This document shows positions 11,666 to 23,038 of a stretch of 64,000 nt of DNA, piece after piece. The translations under genes were made by a program, and so were the position numbers. Each line of letters starts with the position of its first letter. Position 1 is the first letter of the stretch. The stretch is from Eustoma russellianum (taxonomy: Eukaryota; Streptophyta; Magnoliopsida; Gentianales; Gentianaceae), in NCBI GenBank assembly GCA_036186865.1, contig AP025067.1, positions 14,453,122 through 14,517,121 on the forward strand, written 5' to 3'. Below the pieces are notes generated by a model, which did no database searches, was not told where the DNA came from, and saw only the letters and a list, made by a program, of their open reading frames with translations.

Positions 11666-14261
11666 TGTTGAGAAATATGTTTGGATAATTTTCAAAGTCA
11701 TGATTTTAAGTGGTGAATGAATAAAAATGTCATACATGGTGTTATATGTGATTAAAAGTTGAAAAAGTTGAGAAAAATGACATCGATCTCTCAGGTTGTT
11801 GCACTTTGATCGATCGATGTACTTTGATCCCTCACATCGATCGATCTATGTAAGGCAGAGAAAGTTCAAGACCTTACCGTGAGACATCGATCTCTAAACC
11901 TGAGACACATCGATCGATCAATGTGTACATCAAACCCTCACTTCGATCGATCGATGTAGGTCAGAGACAAACTCTGAAACTTACTATGAGACATCGATCT
12001 CTGAAGCTGAGGCACTTCGATAGGTCGATGTCTAGGGTTTTTAGAAATTTTTCTAAAATGTGATAAAGTGGTTTTTTTCATTTGTACATGATTTATATGT
12101 GTTCATTATGTTGATATTATGTGTTTTTGATGATTTTAAATGTTTTGTGACTAATGTGGCTTGAAAGTTTCTGCAACTTACCAAAAAGGGCAAAATTGGT
12201 ATTTTGAGTTTTGTAGAAACATGATATGGTAGAAATACTTCAAGGACTTATTCTCTCATATTTATCATGACAAAGGTGTTATTATATCATTTCTGACCAT
12301 CGGGGTCATTTCTGAAGTTTTCTCTCATTTGGGGCATTTTGATCATTTTACCCTGATGTTATTTTTGGTATTTTCACTCAAGGAATCTCTTGAATATATT
12401 CTTATCTTCATTATGGAGTTGAGTTATGATTATCTTGAAGATTATATGGTGGTTTTATATTTTTTTTCTCAAATGATGATATTATCGACGGTAGTGGGAT
12501 ATGTGACGAGTTGTGATGTCACATTCTATTTCTTTCTTGAAGACTCTATTCTATAGTTATTGGATTATATTTATCATCATATTTCAGAGAATTTAAAGGT
12601 TTTCAAGGTGTGAAAATGATCACAACATACAAGAAAAAATAATGGGAATTTTGGTGTTATATGTTGACATAATCTTGTCAACTATTATTTGTTGATTTCT
12701 TCTTCACAAATCTGAGTTGATATGCATATATAAAAGCCTCCAAACGTGTATTAACAGGTGGAAATGATGGTGTACTCATTTTATGGCTTGGTGACAATTT
12801 GACCAACCAAAAAGAAGCTAGTTGGCAATAGGATTTTTCAAATGGTAGCCAACGGCTACATGACTGGAAACGACAGATTTTTTTGAGTCAAGTGGAAGTT
12901 TTCACATGTCCTATTCTTTCGCAAGGAGTTGAGGGTATCTTGGTGGAATTATCCCTTAGTATTATCTTCATTTTTTAAGCAAATTCCAAGTCATTTTTGA
13001 TGGTAAAAATTTGGCCATGCTGAAAGTTTAAGGTGGACCAATCATTCTTCTCTATGTTGCCAAGTGTACAAGATGATTATGTGGCCAACCAATGATGTGA
13101 AGACAACTAGGACTTGATGGTGAAGATGTTGACACATTGGAGTTCTTATCTTCAAGAGCCATTTCACACTATAAATAGGAGGCAAAGGTGAAGAAGAAGA
13201 ACACACTTGAAGCTCACTTGAAAGCAATAGTTGAATTGTCTTGCTATCTTCTTCTCTCCATTCTTGTTTCATTGTTTGTAGCCAAGGTGTTCTTGTGATA
13301 TTTGTTGTAGAGCTACAAGCCTCTTGTGTCTCATTTGTAAGATTGATTAGCCAACTCTATAAGGCTACATCAATGAGTGATAGAGGTGTTGCAACCAAGA
13401 GTTGCATAGAGGTGTACATCCAAGTCTTGAATAGGGTTGGTGTTTAACCCAAAGATCAAGGTTGTTTCTTGTTGTAATTTGGTTCATACCATAGTGAAAT
13501 CCAAGGAAATGAGATCCTTGGGACTGTAGTAGGTCACATTGACCGAACCAGGATAAATCCTTGGTGTTCTTGTCTTCTTTACATTTTTCTGTTTTCTGCC
13601 TGTTTTTCACTGTAGATTTCACACAACTTCTCACATTTTGAAAAATAGCTAAACACTTTCAAAATTCGTGATTTTTTGTGGAGTTATACTTCAGGATATT
13701 AGCTTTCATTTACAATAAGAATCACTTGATTTGAGCAAGGGAAAGTGAGTCTTTCAGCCGTTGTAAGATAACTGCTCTAATCTGGCTGCAATCTGACCAG
13801 TTTTGAGAAAACTTGAATTCTGTTTTAACCAAGAATTGTTTAAGGTCAGAGCCTTTTGCAAACATAAACTAGGAATCCTAAGGAGTGTTTTGACATAAAG
13901 ATCAACCTTTTTGGTTAAGTATTCAAAGTGAAACACGTTTTCCAATTTCAGCAACATTCTGTCCAATTTTGTCCAGATTGACCATCTGAATCTTTTTATT
14001 TGTTTGAAGGGCCAACGATCTTATTTTTATCTCATTTTTGGACAAAGTCTTGTGAAGACATTGAAGTTAAGCTTTGGAAAGTTAAATAAAATTTGGAGTT
14101 GTGTACAAGGATTTTTTAATTTTTCAAAAACGGGTTTTGAATGTGAGGTGGTCTCAGATTCTGTTTTCAAATGGGATTTAATCAAGGGTAGTAGTGTAAT
14201 TTCCGCTAACCACTATTCACCCACCCTCTAGTGGTGTTTATTGCATGTACACGGTCTAACA
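11666..14261 (+). repeat. Element A 3' LTR
   Basis: It is 2596 bp, starts TGTTGAGAAATATG and ends CGGTCTAACA. It is collinear with 3247-5821 and includes the TATA box (13169-13179) and the CCGAACCAGGATAAATCC block (about 13541-13560). It is followed by TTAT and then by the continuation of the duplicated host segment. Confidence 0.9.
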
Positions 14262-14386
14262 TTATTAATGTATTTTAGTCATCGATTCATTGTCATTAAT
14301 TCTCTTTTTTCTTTTCTAAATTATTTCCAGTTGTTACATTTGCGTAATGCAAGTAAGAAACCGTTGAAACTTTTGATATGAAGAAA
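14262..14386 (+). repeat. Tandem duplication, second copy, right part
   Basis: Continues the segment interrupted at 3246 and matches 2812-2938. The last five bases, AGAAA (14382-14386), are the left target-site duplication of Copia B. The matching AGAAA is at 40566-40570. Confidence 0.85.
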
Positions 14387-14736
14387 TGTAAGGAAGTAGA
14401 CCAGGACTAGTCTGAGCTGAGGTGACCAGAGCTAGTCTGAGCCTACCAAGGCTGAGCTGAGCAGTCGACCACAACTTGAAGATTTGACCAGGGCTGGTCT
14501 GAGCAGCCGACCACAACTTGCAGATTTGACGATGATTTGTTAAAGAATATGTCTTAGGCTTATGTGATTATCTTTCCTTGTATAAAGATTTGTAAAGATA
14601 TTGCAAAGATATGGATAGACTTTGTAATTAGATATGTTAGCTACAATTTAGGCGTTATCCTTGATTTGTAATATTATAAATTATGGTGATGAATAGAAGA
14701 AAGACAGGTTTGCAATTGTCAAAATATTTCTTACAT
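14387..14736 (+). repeat. Copia B 5' LTR
   Basis: It is 350 bp, TGTAAGG...TTTCTTACA. It carries short repeated GACCAGGGCTGGTCTGAGC-like units in its first 130 bp and an AT-rich second half with TTGTATAAAGA as a possible TATA box (about 14578). The partner 3' LTR is 106 bp longer through extra repeat units and a SINE insertion. Confidence 0.9.
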
Positions 14737-14749
14737 GGTATCAGAGCCA
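14737..14749 (+). other. Primer-binding site of Copia B
   Basis: TGGTATCAGAGCC directly abuts the 5' LTR and matches the initiator-Met tRNA 3' end. Confidence 0.85.
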
Positions 14750-14805
14750 TAATCCTCTAATGTTTTTCGTCGCCACTCACACCACCCATTCAGCCAACTA
14801 GAGCC

Positions 14806-16432
14806 ATGGCAACCGGAACCTCGCAGACCAACAAAACTGTATCACCATATGATCTCCATTCTAGAGACCATCTCGGATTACTTATCACTCCCATATAGTT
14901 GACGGAAACCAACTACGAGGAATGGGCTAGGGCAGTTAGAGGATCGCTCCTTGCCTGACGAAAGTTTGGTTTTCTGGACGGCTTTGTTCAGAAACTTAAC
15001 AGTGACTCACCCAACGCGGCGAACTAGGAGCCAGTCAACTATATGATTGTGGCTTGGATTCTGAATATGATAGAACCAAGATTACGATCCGCAATTTCTT
15101 ATGCGAAGGAGGGTAAGGAATTCTGGGATAAAATTAAACAGTGTTATGCTGTAATGAATGCACCCTGTGTTCAACAATTAAAGAAAGCTCTTGCAAATTT
15201 TACACAAGGCGGTGATGGTTTACTATGGCAAGTTGAAGAAGTTGTGAGATGAATTGAAAGACTATGATGACCTTCCGATGTGCTCGTGTAATCCGTGCAC
15301 ATGTAATCTCCACAAGGTTCTTGGCTGACGCAAGGAGGCCGACCAGGTGCATCAATTTCTGATGTGTCTAGATGACTCTTATTGGGTCGTACGTTCATCT
15401 ATTCTCAACCAAGATTCTCTTCCATCTTTGAATCACACTTATAACATGGTGGTGCAAAAAGAAACTCTAGGCAAAGCTGCGTTGATGGAGAAGCAACGCA
15501 AACCAGCCGGGTTTGCCATGGCATTGACGGATAAACCAGCTGGAGATAGATGGGATCAGGGGGGACGTCGGACCCCCCAAAACCGATGCTATTTTTTCCT
15601 ATTGCCATCGTAATGGACACAAGATAAGTGGGTGTTTTCAAATTATTGGTTATCCAGATTGGTTGGGTGACCGCTCCAAGGGGTCTGCTCGGCCTAAGTG
15701 GCTGATCCCCAGGACGTCTGCTCTGCTAACCAGTAGCTGCTGCCGCTCATCTGATGTCTGCCACGACAAACATTCCGAGTGTCATTTCGAGCTGTGTCAC
15801 TCACGCCCTTGCTGAGCTGATTGAGGCCGACCTGGGCACTTTGCTTCAAGCCCTTAATGCCCAAAAAATTATACAAGGAGTGCTTAAGTGGTAAGTGTTC
15901 TCACTCTTTGTTGGATCGTTGATTCTGGAGCGTCACATCACATGACGGGTAATTTAAACCTTCTGCAAAATTGTGTGTTTACACAACCATGTACCGTGCG
16001 GATGCCTACTGGAACTAAAATAGACGTGTTCCAACAAGGGGGCGATCCGACTCAACGCAGAGCTTGCCCTTGATAAAGTCTTGTTTGTACCTCATTCAAA
16101 TTGCAATCTGTTATCAGTTTCTCAATGGTTAAGTGATAGTGCCCCCACTATTGTGTTGACTAATAGTAGTTGTGTGATACAGGACCGGAATACCATGACG
16201 AAGATTGGAGTGGTTGAGAAGACCGATGAGCTATACATACTACACACCAGAACACCAGTTTGGACCTATGCTCTTGCAGTTGCACCGGATGCACTAACAT
16301 GGCATAATGGGCTCGGCCATCCTTCTCTTGATGTGTTGCGGCTGATGTGTAATACTATTTCTCCATTATTTACAGATTCTGATGTTGCTTGTGATGTATG
16401 TTTCCGGGCTAAACAAACTAAAAGGCCATTTG
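14806..16432 (+). pseudogene. Copia B gag, protease and start of integrase (broken)
   Basis: The frame begins at ATG 14806. A Copia gag with a SPYDLHS start is interrupted by stops near 14897, 14957 and 15027, with the longest clean piece at 15043-15252. The protease stretch WIVDSGASHHMTGN is at about 15906-15950. GAG-pre-integrase follows at 16080-16430, with LTWHNGLGHPS and a C-x2-C pair (CDVCF) just before AKQTKRPF. Coding stops at 16432 because element C is inserted there; it continues at 37300. The RNA-binding zinc knuckle is not recognisable in the degraded 15250-15890 stretch. Confidence 0.75.
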
Positions 16433-16774
16433 TGTTGAGAAAAAGGGTTTGAGTGATTTCAAAATACATGATTTAAATAACATGTATTAAAGAAACGCAT
16501 AACATATTTTATGACATGGCACATTTTTGCATAAAACTTGCCTTATATAGTTCACATATATTGTTGCCGTACTAACGAGCCATGAAGCTTTAAAGCTTAC
16601 ATCAAATGGCAAGCATTTGTTGTGTTTGAACTATTTTCAGGTGCCATCATTAATGAACTAAACTAGTTCATTAAGTGAAGTACTTAGTTAAATAAACTAA
16701 GTAGTTCATTAAAGGAAGCTATATTTGGAAAAGGCACAAAGGCAACAAGTTGAAGAATGAAAAGTCCTCTTCAT
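16433..16774 (+). repeat. Element C 5' LTR, left part
   Basis: Matches the first ~340 bp of 27968-28310 and 28959-29300. It contains dyads around AATGAACTAAACTAGTTCATT split as two 8-base arms (16650-16672) and ACTTAGTT...AACTAAGT (16681-16703). It is cut by the LINE after CCTCTTCAT. Confidence 0.85.
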
Positions 16775-16785
16775 TATTCATCACA

Positions 16786-18066
16786 ATGGCATCCACGGCT
16801 CCTTCGTTTGCTGCCATCGTGACCGGTGCCTCATCAGCCGAGAAAATCTCCATTTCACCCAAAACGGTATCGAGGCACAAAGGTATTCCCATGATCTCTT
16901 TTCTTGATTCCGAAATCGATGCATTAGCTGCGCCATTCAAATATTCTTTGGTCGGTACATTTTGGTATGGAAGGCCACCATTGAAGGTGATCCGTGATGT
17001 ATTCGAAAAAATTGGCTTTCATAATGATTTGCGCATCACCCTTATTGATCAATCACACATCCTTTTGAATTTTCGACAAGAAGCAGATTATCTCCGATGC
17101 TTCTATCGTAGATCATGGCATATATCAGGCTGTCATATGCGTATAACTAAATGGACAGTTGACTTTGATCCAATGACTGATGTTCCCATTGTTCCAGTTT
17201 GGGTAGCTTTTCCTGGGTTGCCGGTTCATTTACACTGCCGAGAAGCCTTATTTGAGATAGTGAAACCGATAGGCACCCCACTCAAATTAGATGTTGCGAC
17301 ATCGGATGTGCTTCGACCGTCAGTGGCAAGAATCTGTGTGGAAGTTGATGTATCACAGGAACTCCCGCAAAAAATATACCTGCAGGCAAAGCAACGACTT
17401 ATACTTCAGTCAGTGATTTATGAAGATTTGCCAAAATACTGTACTGCTTGTCGTCGACTAGGGCATGATCATTTGACTTGTGCGCCACAGCCGTCGGCGC
17501 AGTCGACCATTCCGCCGCCTCCGCCACCACCACCGTCTCGTCCGACAAAACAGAGATGGACTCCAATTAAGAAGAAGGCCGCTGTCCCACCTTCTCATGC
17601 ACCCTCATCCTCCCAGCCGCCTCCAGAATCTGATTTGCCGCCAGTGACAGAGCCTCAAGCTCCTTCTGTCTCTGCTGTCTCTGAGCCGGAACCACAGGCT
17701 GTTGATGAAGATCATTTACACGATAATTTTTGTGATGCTCCGGATCACCAGCTGCCGGAGGACGTCATGCACACCGAACTTGGTCACTTGTCCGACACGG
17801 AACTGCCAACTGAAGCACATGCCGATGACCCTCTGATCGTGCCTGCGGAAGTTGAACGTCGCATGCAAATGTTAAACTCGTCACCTGATGATGCTATGCT
17901 AATATCGCGACTGCCTGATCAACCGGAGGAGGCACCATTCGTGCCTGTTGTCCCACGTCGGAAGCGCCGCAGTCGAAAGGAATTGCCCCCTTTACCACCG
18001 TCGACAATTCTGACACGTAGTGCATCTCAGATCATTCAGGGAAGTGACTCTAACCTTTCTCAATGA
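16786..18066 (+). CDS. LINE ORF1 protein (DUF4283, CCHC zinc knuckle, Pro-rich tail)
   Basis: A 426-codon open frame without stops. The product would bind LINE RNA and form the ribonucleoprotein. Residues ~30-190 are DUF4283-like (a PPLKVIRDVFEKIG helix and a WTVDFDP...VPVWVAFPGLP strand block). A linker with ARICVEVDVSQELP precedes a complete C-x2-C-x4-H-x4-C knuckle (CTACRRLGHDHLTC, about 17440-17481). The C-terminal half is Pro/Ser/Glu-rich and ends with a basic RRKRRSRKELPP stretch. I choose the ATG at 16786 because upstream codons belong to the LTR. The TGA at 18064 overlaps the ORF2 ATG (ATGA), which would suit termination-reinitiation. This is the least damaged coding frame among the retroelements here. 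Confidence 0.8.
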   Translation: MASTAPSFAAIVTGASSAEKISISPKTVSRHKGIPMISFLDSEIDALAAPFKYSLVGTFWYGRPPLKVIRDVFEKIGFHNDLRITLIDQSHILLNFRQEADYLRCFYRRSWHISGCHMRITKWTVDFDPMTDVPIVPVWVAFPGLPVHLHCREALFEIVKPIGTPLKLDVATSDVLRPSVARICVEVDVSQELPQKIYLQAKQRLILQSVIYEDLPKYCTACRRLGHDHLTCAPQPSAQSTIPPPPPPPPSRPTKQRWTPIKKKAAVPPSHAPSSSQPPPESDLPPVTEPQAPSVSAVSEPEPQAVDEDHLHDNFCDAPDHQLPEDVMHTELGHLSDTELPTEAHADDPLIVPAEVERRMQMLNSSPDDAMLISRLPDQPEEAPFVPVVPRRKRRSRKELPPLPPSTILTRSASQIIQGSDSNLSQ

Positions 18067-21000
18067 ATATATTAATTTGGAACATTCGAGGCATGCGTAC
18101 ATCCTTGCCTCGATACAGCAGTTACTTAGAGATTATCGTATAAATTTGCTAGCATTAATTGAGCCTAAACATACCCCAACACAAATACATGGGTTTTGTT
18201 TGCGTCTTGGTTTTTCCCACTGTTTTTCTTCGCAATCAGAACATATATGGTTTTTTTGGCGGGATAATGAGTTTCGTATACTTGGCACACAGGATCAAGA
18301 ACAAGTGCTCCACTTGACTCTTTCTTCAGTCACACAGCAGCATTCCTTCGTTCTCTCTTTAGTTTATGCAAAGCATACAATCACACAGCGTCAACTTTTA
18401 TGGCGTGCCTTAGAGGATTTCTCCACGGGATTGCAGTTGCCATGGTTGATTGGTGGAGACTTTAATACGTTCCGCTCACTTGAGGATCATAACGGTCGCT
18501 CTACACCTTCTTTATCTGCTTTACAGGATTTTAATGACTGTATTGAGGCTTGCTCGCTTATGTCCCCACCATATCACGGCACGCGCTATACATGGGCTGA
18601 AGGCCGCGGCCTTGGCCGGGTCCGCCGGAGACTAGACTGGACATTTATTAATTCGTTGATGCATGATATGTTTGACATGCTGAAACTCACTCACTTGCCG
18701 CGTGTCACATCGGACCACACTCCTCTCTTGATACAATGTCAGGCAAGTGCCCATCCTCTTCGTCGAAATTTCCGGTTTTTGGATGCATGGCTTCAGCATC
18801 CGGATTTTGATAACTACGTCAGGCATGCATGGCTATCATATCCAACAACAGGTGGCATGCGCGGTTTCTATGACAAATTATTCTCTCTAAAGAAAGATAT
18901 TCAGCACTGGAACAAGACTATCTTTGGAAATATTTTCAGCAATTTGAAGGAGGCCGAAAATACACTAAATCTCGCAGAAAATAACTGGGATGCCACTTCT
19001 ACGGAGGAAGCGCGAGAGGCTTATTATCAAGCTAAGGCACAGTATTTGCTTGCCTCCAAATATGAACTCTTATACTGGAAACAAAAGGCTCGTGTCAAAT
19101 GGTTACAAGAGGGGGATGCTAATACCAGATACTTCCACTCTCTGGTCAAAGGTAAGCGTTCACAGCTATGTATTCGTCAGCTTCAAGATTCACAGGGAAC
19201 ATTGTTGACACAACAGGAGGATCTCATGAGGGCGGCAGTGGATTTTTATACGGATTTATTTGCCCCTGTGACGACTGACAATCATACTGAAATATTATCC
19301 TATATCCCATGTTTAGTCACTGCTGAGGATAACTTAATGCTTACACAGTTGCCATTGGAATCTGAGGTTAAAGCAGCGGTATGGAGTTTGGATCCACATA
19401 GTGCGGCAGGACCTGACGGATTTACTGGGCAATTCTATCGTTCATGTTGGCAGACAATACATTTGGATGTGCTCAAAGCTGTGCAGGAATTTTTCCTTGG
19501 GGTTCCTCAGCCGAAAGTTATGGCTAGTGCTTTACTCACTCTCATTCCGAAAGTGCAGTCGCCCCAGACATTTGTTGATTTCCGTCCAATCTGTCTTACA
19601 AATTTCATCAGCAAAGTTTGCACCCGTATTATTGCCACTCGTTTGAATCAGCTCTTACCAAAACTAATATCGCCAGAGCAAACGGGTTTTCTTGCGGGTA
19701 CTGATATCTCTACTCAAGTTCTTTTGGCTCGTGAAATGGTGCATATGTTGGATAGAGGTGGACCACAGTTATGTCTGAAATTAGATATGATGAAGGCTTT
19801 CGATCGGGTTAGTTGGGACTATCTCCAGCTGCTTCTAGGCAAGTTTGGGTTTTCTGACTTTTTCATTCGAATTATTAATCACCTAAGTGCTACGAGGATG
19901 TCAGTATTAATTAATGGGCAGCCATCTCCATACTTCCGTCCCTTCAAAGGCGTTAAACAGGGGGATCCCTTGTCGCCTTTATTATTTATATTATCATCTG
20001 AGGGTTTTAGTCGAGGATTGAAGACTCTGGTTAGCACGGGCAGAATTCACACCTTTCGGTTGGGCAGAATCCCTATGGACATTTCACACTTGGCTTATGC
20101 GGATGATCTGCTTATCTTCCTTCAAGGTACTCAACGGAACCTTCGCCGTTTCCATGCGTTTCTCACTACATATGAAACTGCATCGGGACAAAAAGTTAAT
20201 TTTGGTAAAAGCAGTTTCATTCCATCATCCAATATTACAGCGCGCCAATGTCAAAATATAAAAGGAATCCTAGGCATGCGCCAAATATCTCTGCCTTTTC
20301 GCTATTTGGGTTCTTACCTGCATAAGGGCATCCCTCGGGCTAGACACTGTTTGTCATTATACAGCATGTGGATGACAGATTACAGGGTTGGCATTCCCGC
20401 CTCTTATCATTCGCAGGACGGCTTGTGCTACTACGCTCCGTTATTGCGGCGCTCCCGCTACATATTTTGGCAGCAGGTGGCATGCCTCAGTCGGTCATTA
20501 GAATGCTCGACAGGAAGATGTCATCATTCTTTTGGGGAGATAGACACCATTGGGTCGCATGGAACACTATGACCACTCCGATTGAGGAAGGCGGATTGGG
20601 ACTTCGCAGTCTTCGTGAGCTGCAAAAGGCATATACATGTCGTATATGGTGGCAATATCAGTGCCAGGACACATTATGGAGTCGATATATGCATCTTAAA
20701 TATGGCAGACGGGGCGACTATACTCCCAGGCTACCAGATTCCGCGGTTTGGAAGTCTATTTGTCGAATCCACCCCCTCTGCTCTTCTCACTCAACGGGAT
20801 TGGGCACATTTCCATCATGGACGGCCACGCCTTCAGGGGAGTTTTCACTTAAGTCGGCCTATGATATATGTCGGGTTTCGCGCCCAACCTTACTCTCGAC
20901 AGCATTTATTTGGTCTAAACACACTCTCCCTCTGTTCGACTTTTGCTGTGGCGCTTTTTCCATTCAGCCATGCCGTTTGAAGATTACATAGGGAAATATC

Positions 21001-21908
21001 TGGTGATGCGTCCGACCCAATGCCCTTTTTGCAGATCGCATTCAGCCACAGTGGACCATATATTCATTTACTGCACCCGCATTCGGTATTTCTGGGGTTT
21101 TTTTGCTGCTGAATTACATGGAGTACCACCGACATCTCTGTCTTTGCGGCAATATTTACTCTCTTGGTGGTATCGGTCCAATTCTACATCACTTGTGGGG
21201 GTTTTGAAGATCGTCGTTCCTGCGATACTATTATCAAATATTTGGCGTCAATATGCACAGATCATCTTTGGGGACACAACAATTTTTTCGACGACGTCAT
21301 TGCGTAACTCTATTCATTTTGATATACACGTTTGGGCGATGAGTATCCAGGGAACCAAGCTGGCAGCAGGTCCTTTGCTATCTCTCTCCTGGCTCCCTCG
21401 GATTCGTACTCCTCGTCTTCGGGTTATTCGGTGGCAAACACCCCCTTCTGGGCGTCTCAAGTTAAATGTGGATGCAGCAGTTGGCCAACATTATGCAGCA
21501 GGTGGAGTGATCTTGCGTAATCACGATGGGGGTTGTATCCAGGCACTTTCTTTTCGTCTCCCGCACAGTACACCGCTACAGGCAGAGATCCAGGCCACTC
21601 TTTTTGGCCTGATTTATTTTCTACCCTTATACCGTTCGCTCATGGTAGAATCAGACTGTGCGCAAAATAACATGTCTATGTAAGCCTCAGCCAGCGGGAA
21701 ATTATCATCTTCGGCACTTCACAATCTGGTTAGTCAGCATCGGCTGGTACTGCTTCATACGTACCGGGAGAATAATATGCCGGCTCATTATCTTGCTCAA
21801 CATGCAATGATGCCTACAACGGGATTGTATAACAGTCATACCCTTCCTCCCATGGTCAAGGCATCCGTGGCACTGGATCTCACATCGGCGCGCTTACGCA
21901 CAATCTAA
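18063..21908 (+). pseudogene. LINE ORF2: endonuclease, RT, zinc finger, RNase H (frameshifted)
   Basis: ORF2 nicks target DNA and copies the LINE RNA onto it. The start is ATG 18063 (WNIRG follows). A frameshift near 18100 leads into an 820-codon open stretch to 20572. That stretch holds the endonuclease (LIEPK, IGGDFN, SDHTPL) and reverse transcriptase: PDGFTGQFYR, CLTNFISK, PEQTGFLAG, KLDMMKAFDRVSWD, GVKQGDPLSPLLF and an intact YADD at about 20096. A frameshift near 20370 and another near 20950 lead into a CPFC...DHIF..C zinc-finger region. A C-terminal RNase H domain follows (NVDAAVGQHYAAGGVILRN, AEIQATLFGL, ESDC). A last frameshift near 21665 separates the final ~80 codons, ending TAA at 21906-21908. 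Four simple lesions in 3.8 kb mark a fairly young copy. Confidence 0.8.
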
Positions 21909-22990
21909 TGGCCTGCTATTTTTTCGAATCTTCTGCCCGTGTCTTAACAGTCACGGGCAGACCCGGTACGCATACGTTTATTTCATACACTACTGCTGTA
22001 TACTTTCTTTACTGATACATATTAATGCTGTTACCTTGATCAATGGCTGTGGTGATCTCGGTGAGTTACATTTGGCGTGCGCTTGCAACACTAGCAAACA
22101 TGCAGTCTTCCAAACGGATTGGCACTGTCCCCTCCTTTCTGCCTGCGCTACATTTGGTGCGGGCAGGCATGGTTCGTTTTCTTTCCTTTTGCATTTCAGC
22201 TCGCGATTTTACATTCTAACTACACTGCTGAAGCAATTTTATTTGCCCCATGTATATCGGTCGACAATATGTTTATCCACTTCACTTGGAGCTGGGAGGC
22301 GTCTGGTTATACTTTCTCAATTTCTTTGACGCACATTTATGTATGGCGACGGCATGGATGCATTTTCACATTCAAAATTTTGCTGTTGATGCTTCCCGGG
22401 TCTTCCATAGGGATTGGCTCTCCTCCAATGACCCTGCCTGCACATCAGATGGTGCAGGCAGGTTGGGTATGTGTTTCTTCTACTGGATTGGTTTCGCTGC
22501 TTTCTCTGTAGCCTCGATATACTTCACACATGTTTTTACTTGCCTATTGCATGGATGATCAACACGTTTTGGATGACATGGAGGATCAACACTATTTGGA
22601 TGCTTTTACATGCGCATGATATTTGGCGGAGAGCATCACAATGGAACGCTACTATGGCAGCCTTGTAACATAGTCCAACTCAAAATGGCTCTTCTAGTCA
22701 ACTCCTGGGGAATACATCATCGGCGGACAGCTGCACATACACACTCTTTGTATACTGTATTGTATAACTTGGGTATCAATGACAGTAGTATAAATATGCA
22801 CGCTTTTTCCTTCGCCAAGGTTTTATCCACAAGGGTGGTTTTTCTTGGCAAGGTTTTAAATGCGACATATCATATGCGACTGGAGATATCTCATCATTGG
22901 CTTTTTGATCTATTTATTTGCGTATTCTGCCATTTGTACGATGGTTTTCCTCCGCCAAAAGTGAGGCTTTGTCGTAATAAAAGATCTTTT
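21909..22990 (+). other. LINE 3' non-coding region
   Basis: About 1.08 kb follows the ORF2 stop. Several overlapping short open frames in different registers exist, but none has a recognisable domain or continuity, and I treat the stretch as 3' untranslated sequence. It ends with TTTGTCGTAATAAAAGATC, with AATAAA as a probable polyadenylation signal at about 22976. The length is unusual beside the few hundred bases typical of plant L1 3' UTRs. Confidence 0.5.
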
Positions 22991-22994
22991 CTCT

Positions 22995-23038
<44 letters not shown>

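Larger units (their letters stand above)
3247..14261 (+). mobile_element. Sirevirus-type Copia retrotransposon A (11.0 kb)
   Basis: The element is bounded by two ~2.6 kb direct LTRs starting TGTTGAGAAATATG. It has a TGGTATCAGAGCC primer site just inside the 5' LTR, gag and pol relics in Copia order (protease, integrase, reverse transcriptase, RNase H) and several purine tracts before the 3' LTR. Long LTRs, a large coiled-coil gag and multiplied purine tracts are Sirevirus hallmarks. Four target bases (TTAT) flank both ends, and the tandem copy at about 2801-2825 shows the uninterrupted site. Numerous stops and frameshifts make it non-autonomous. Confidence 0.9.
16775..22990 (+). mobile_element. 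Plant L1-type LINE inserted in LTR of element C
   Basis: An ~6.2 kb insertion containing ORF1 (16786-18066), ORF2 (18063-21908, frameshifted) and a ~1.08 kb 3' region ending near AATAAAAGATC (22975-22985). Removing it restores the C LTR to its normal ~3.03 kb. Only about 11 bases precede the ORF1 ATG, so the 5' leader is missing or the copy is 5'-truncated exactly there. The 3' junction runs into the (TA)n tract of the LTR, which hides any poly(A) tail and target duplication. Confidence 0.85.
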
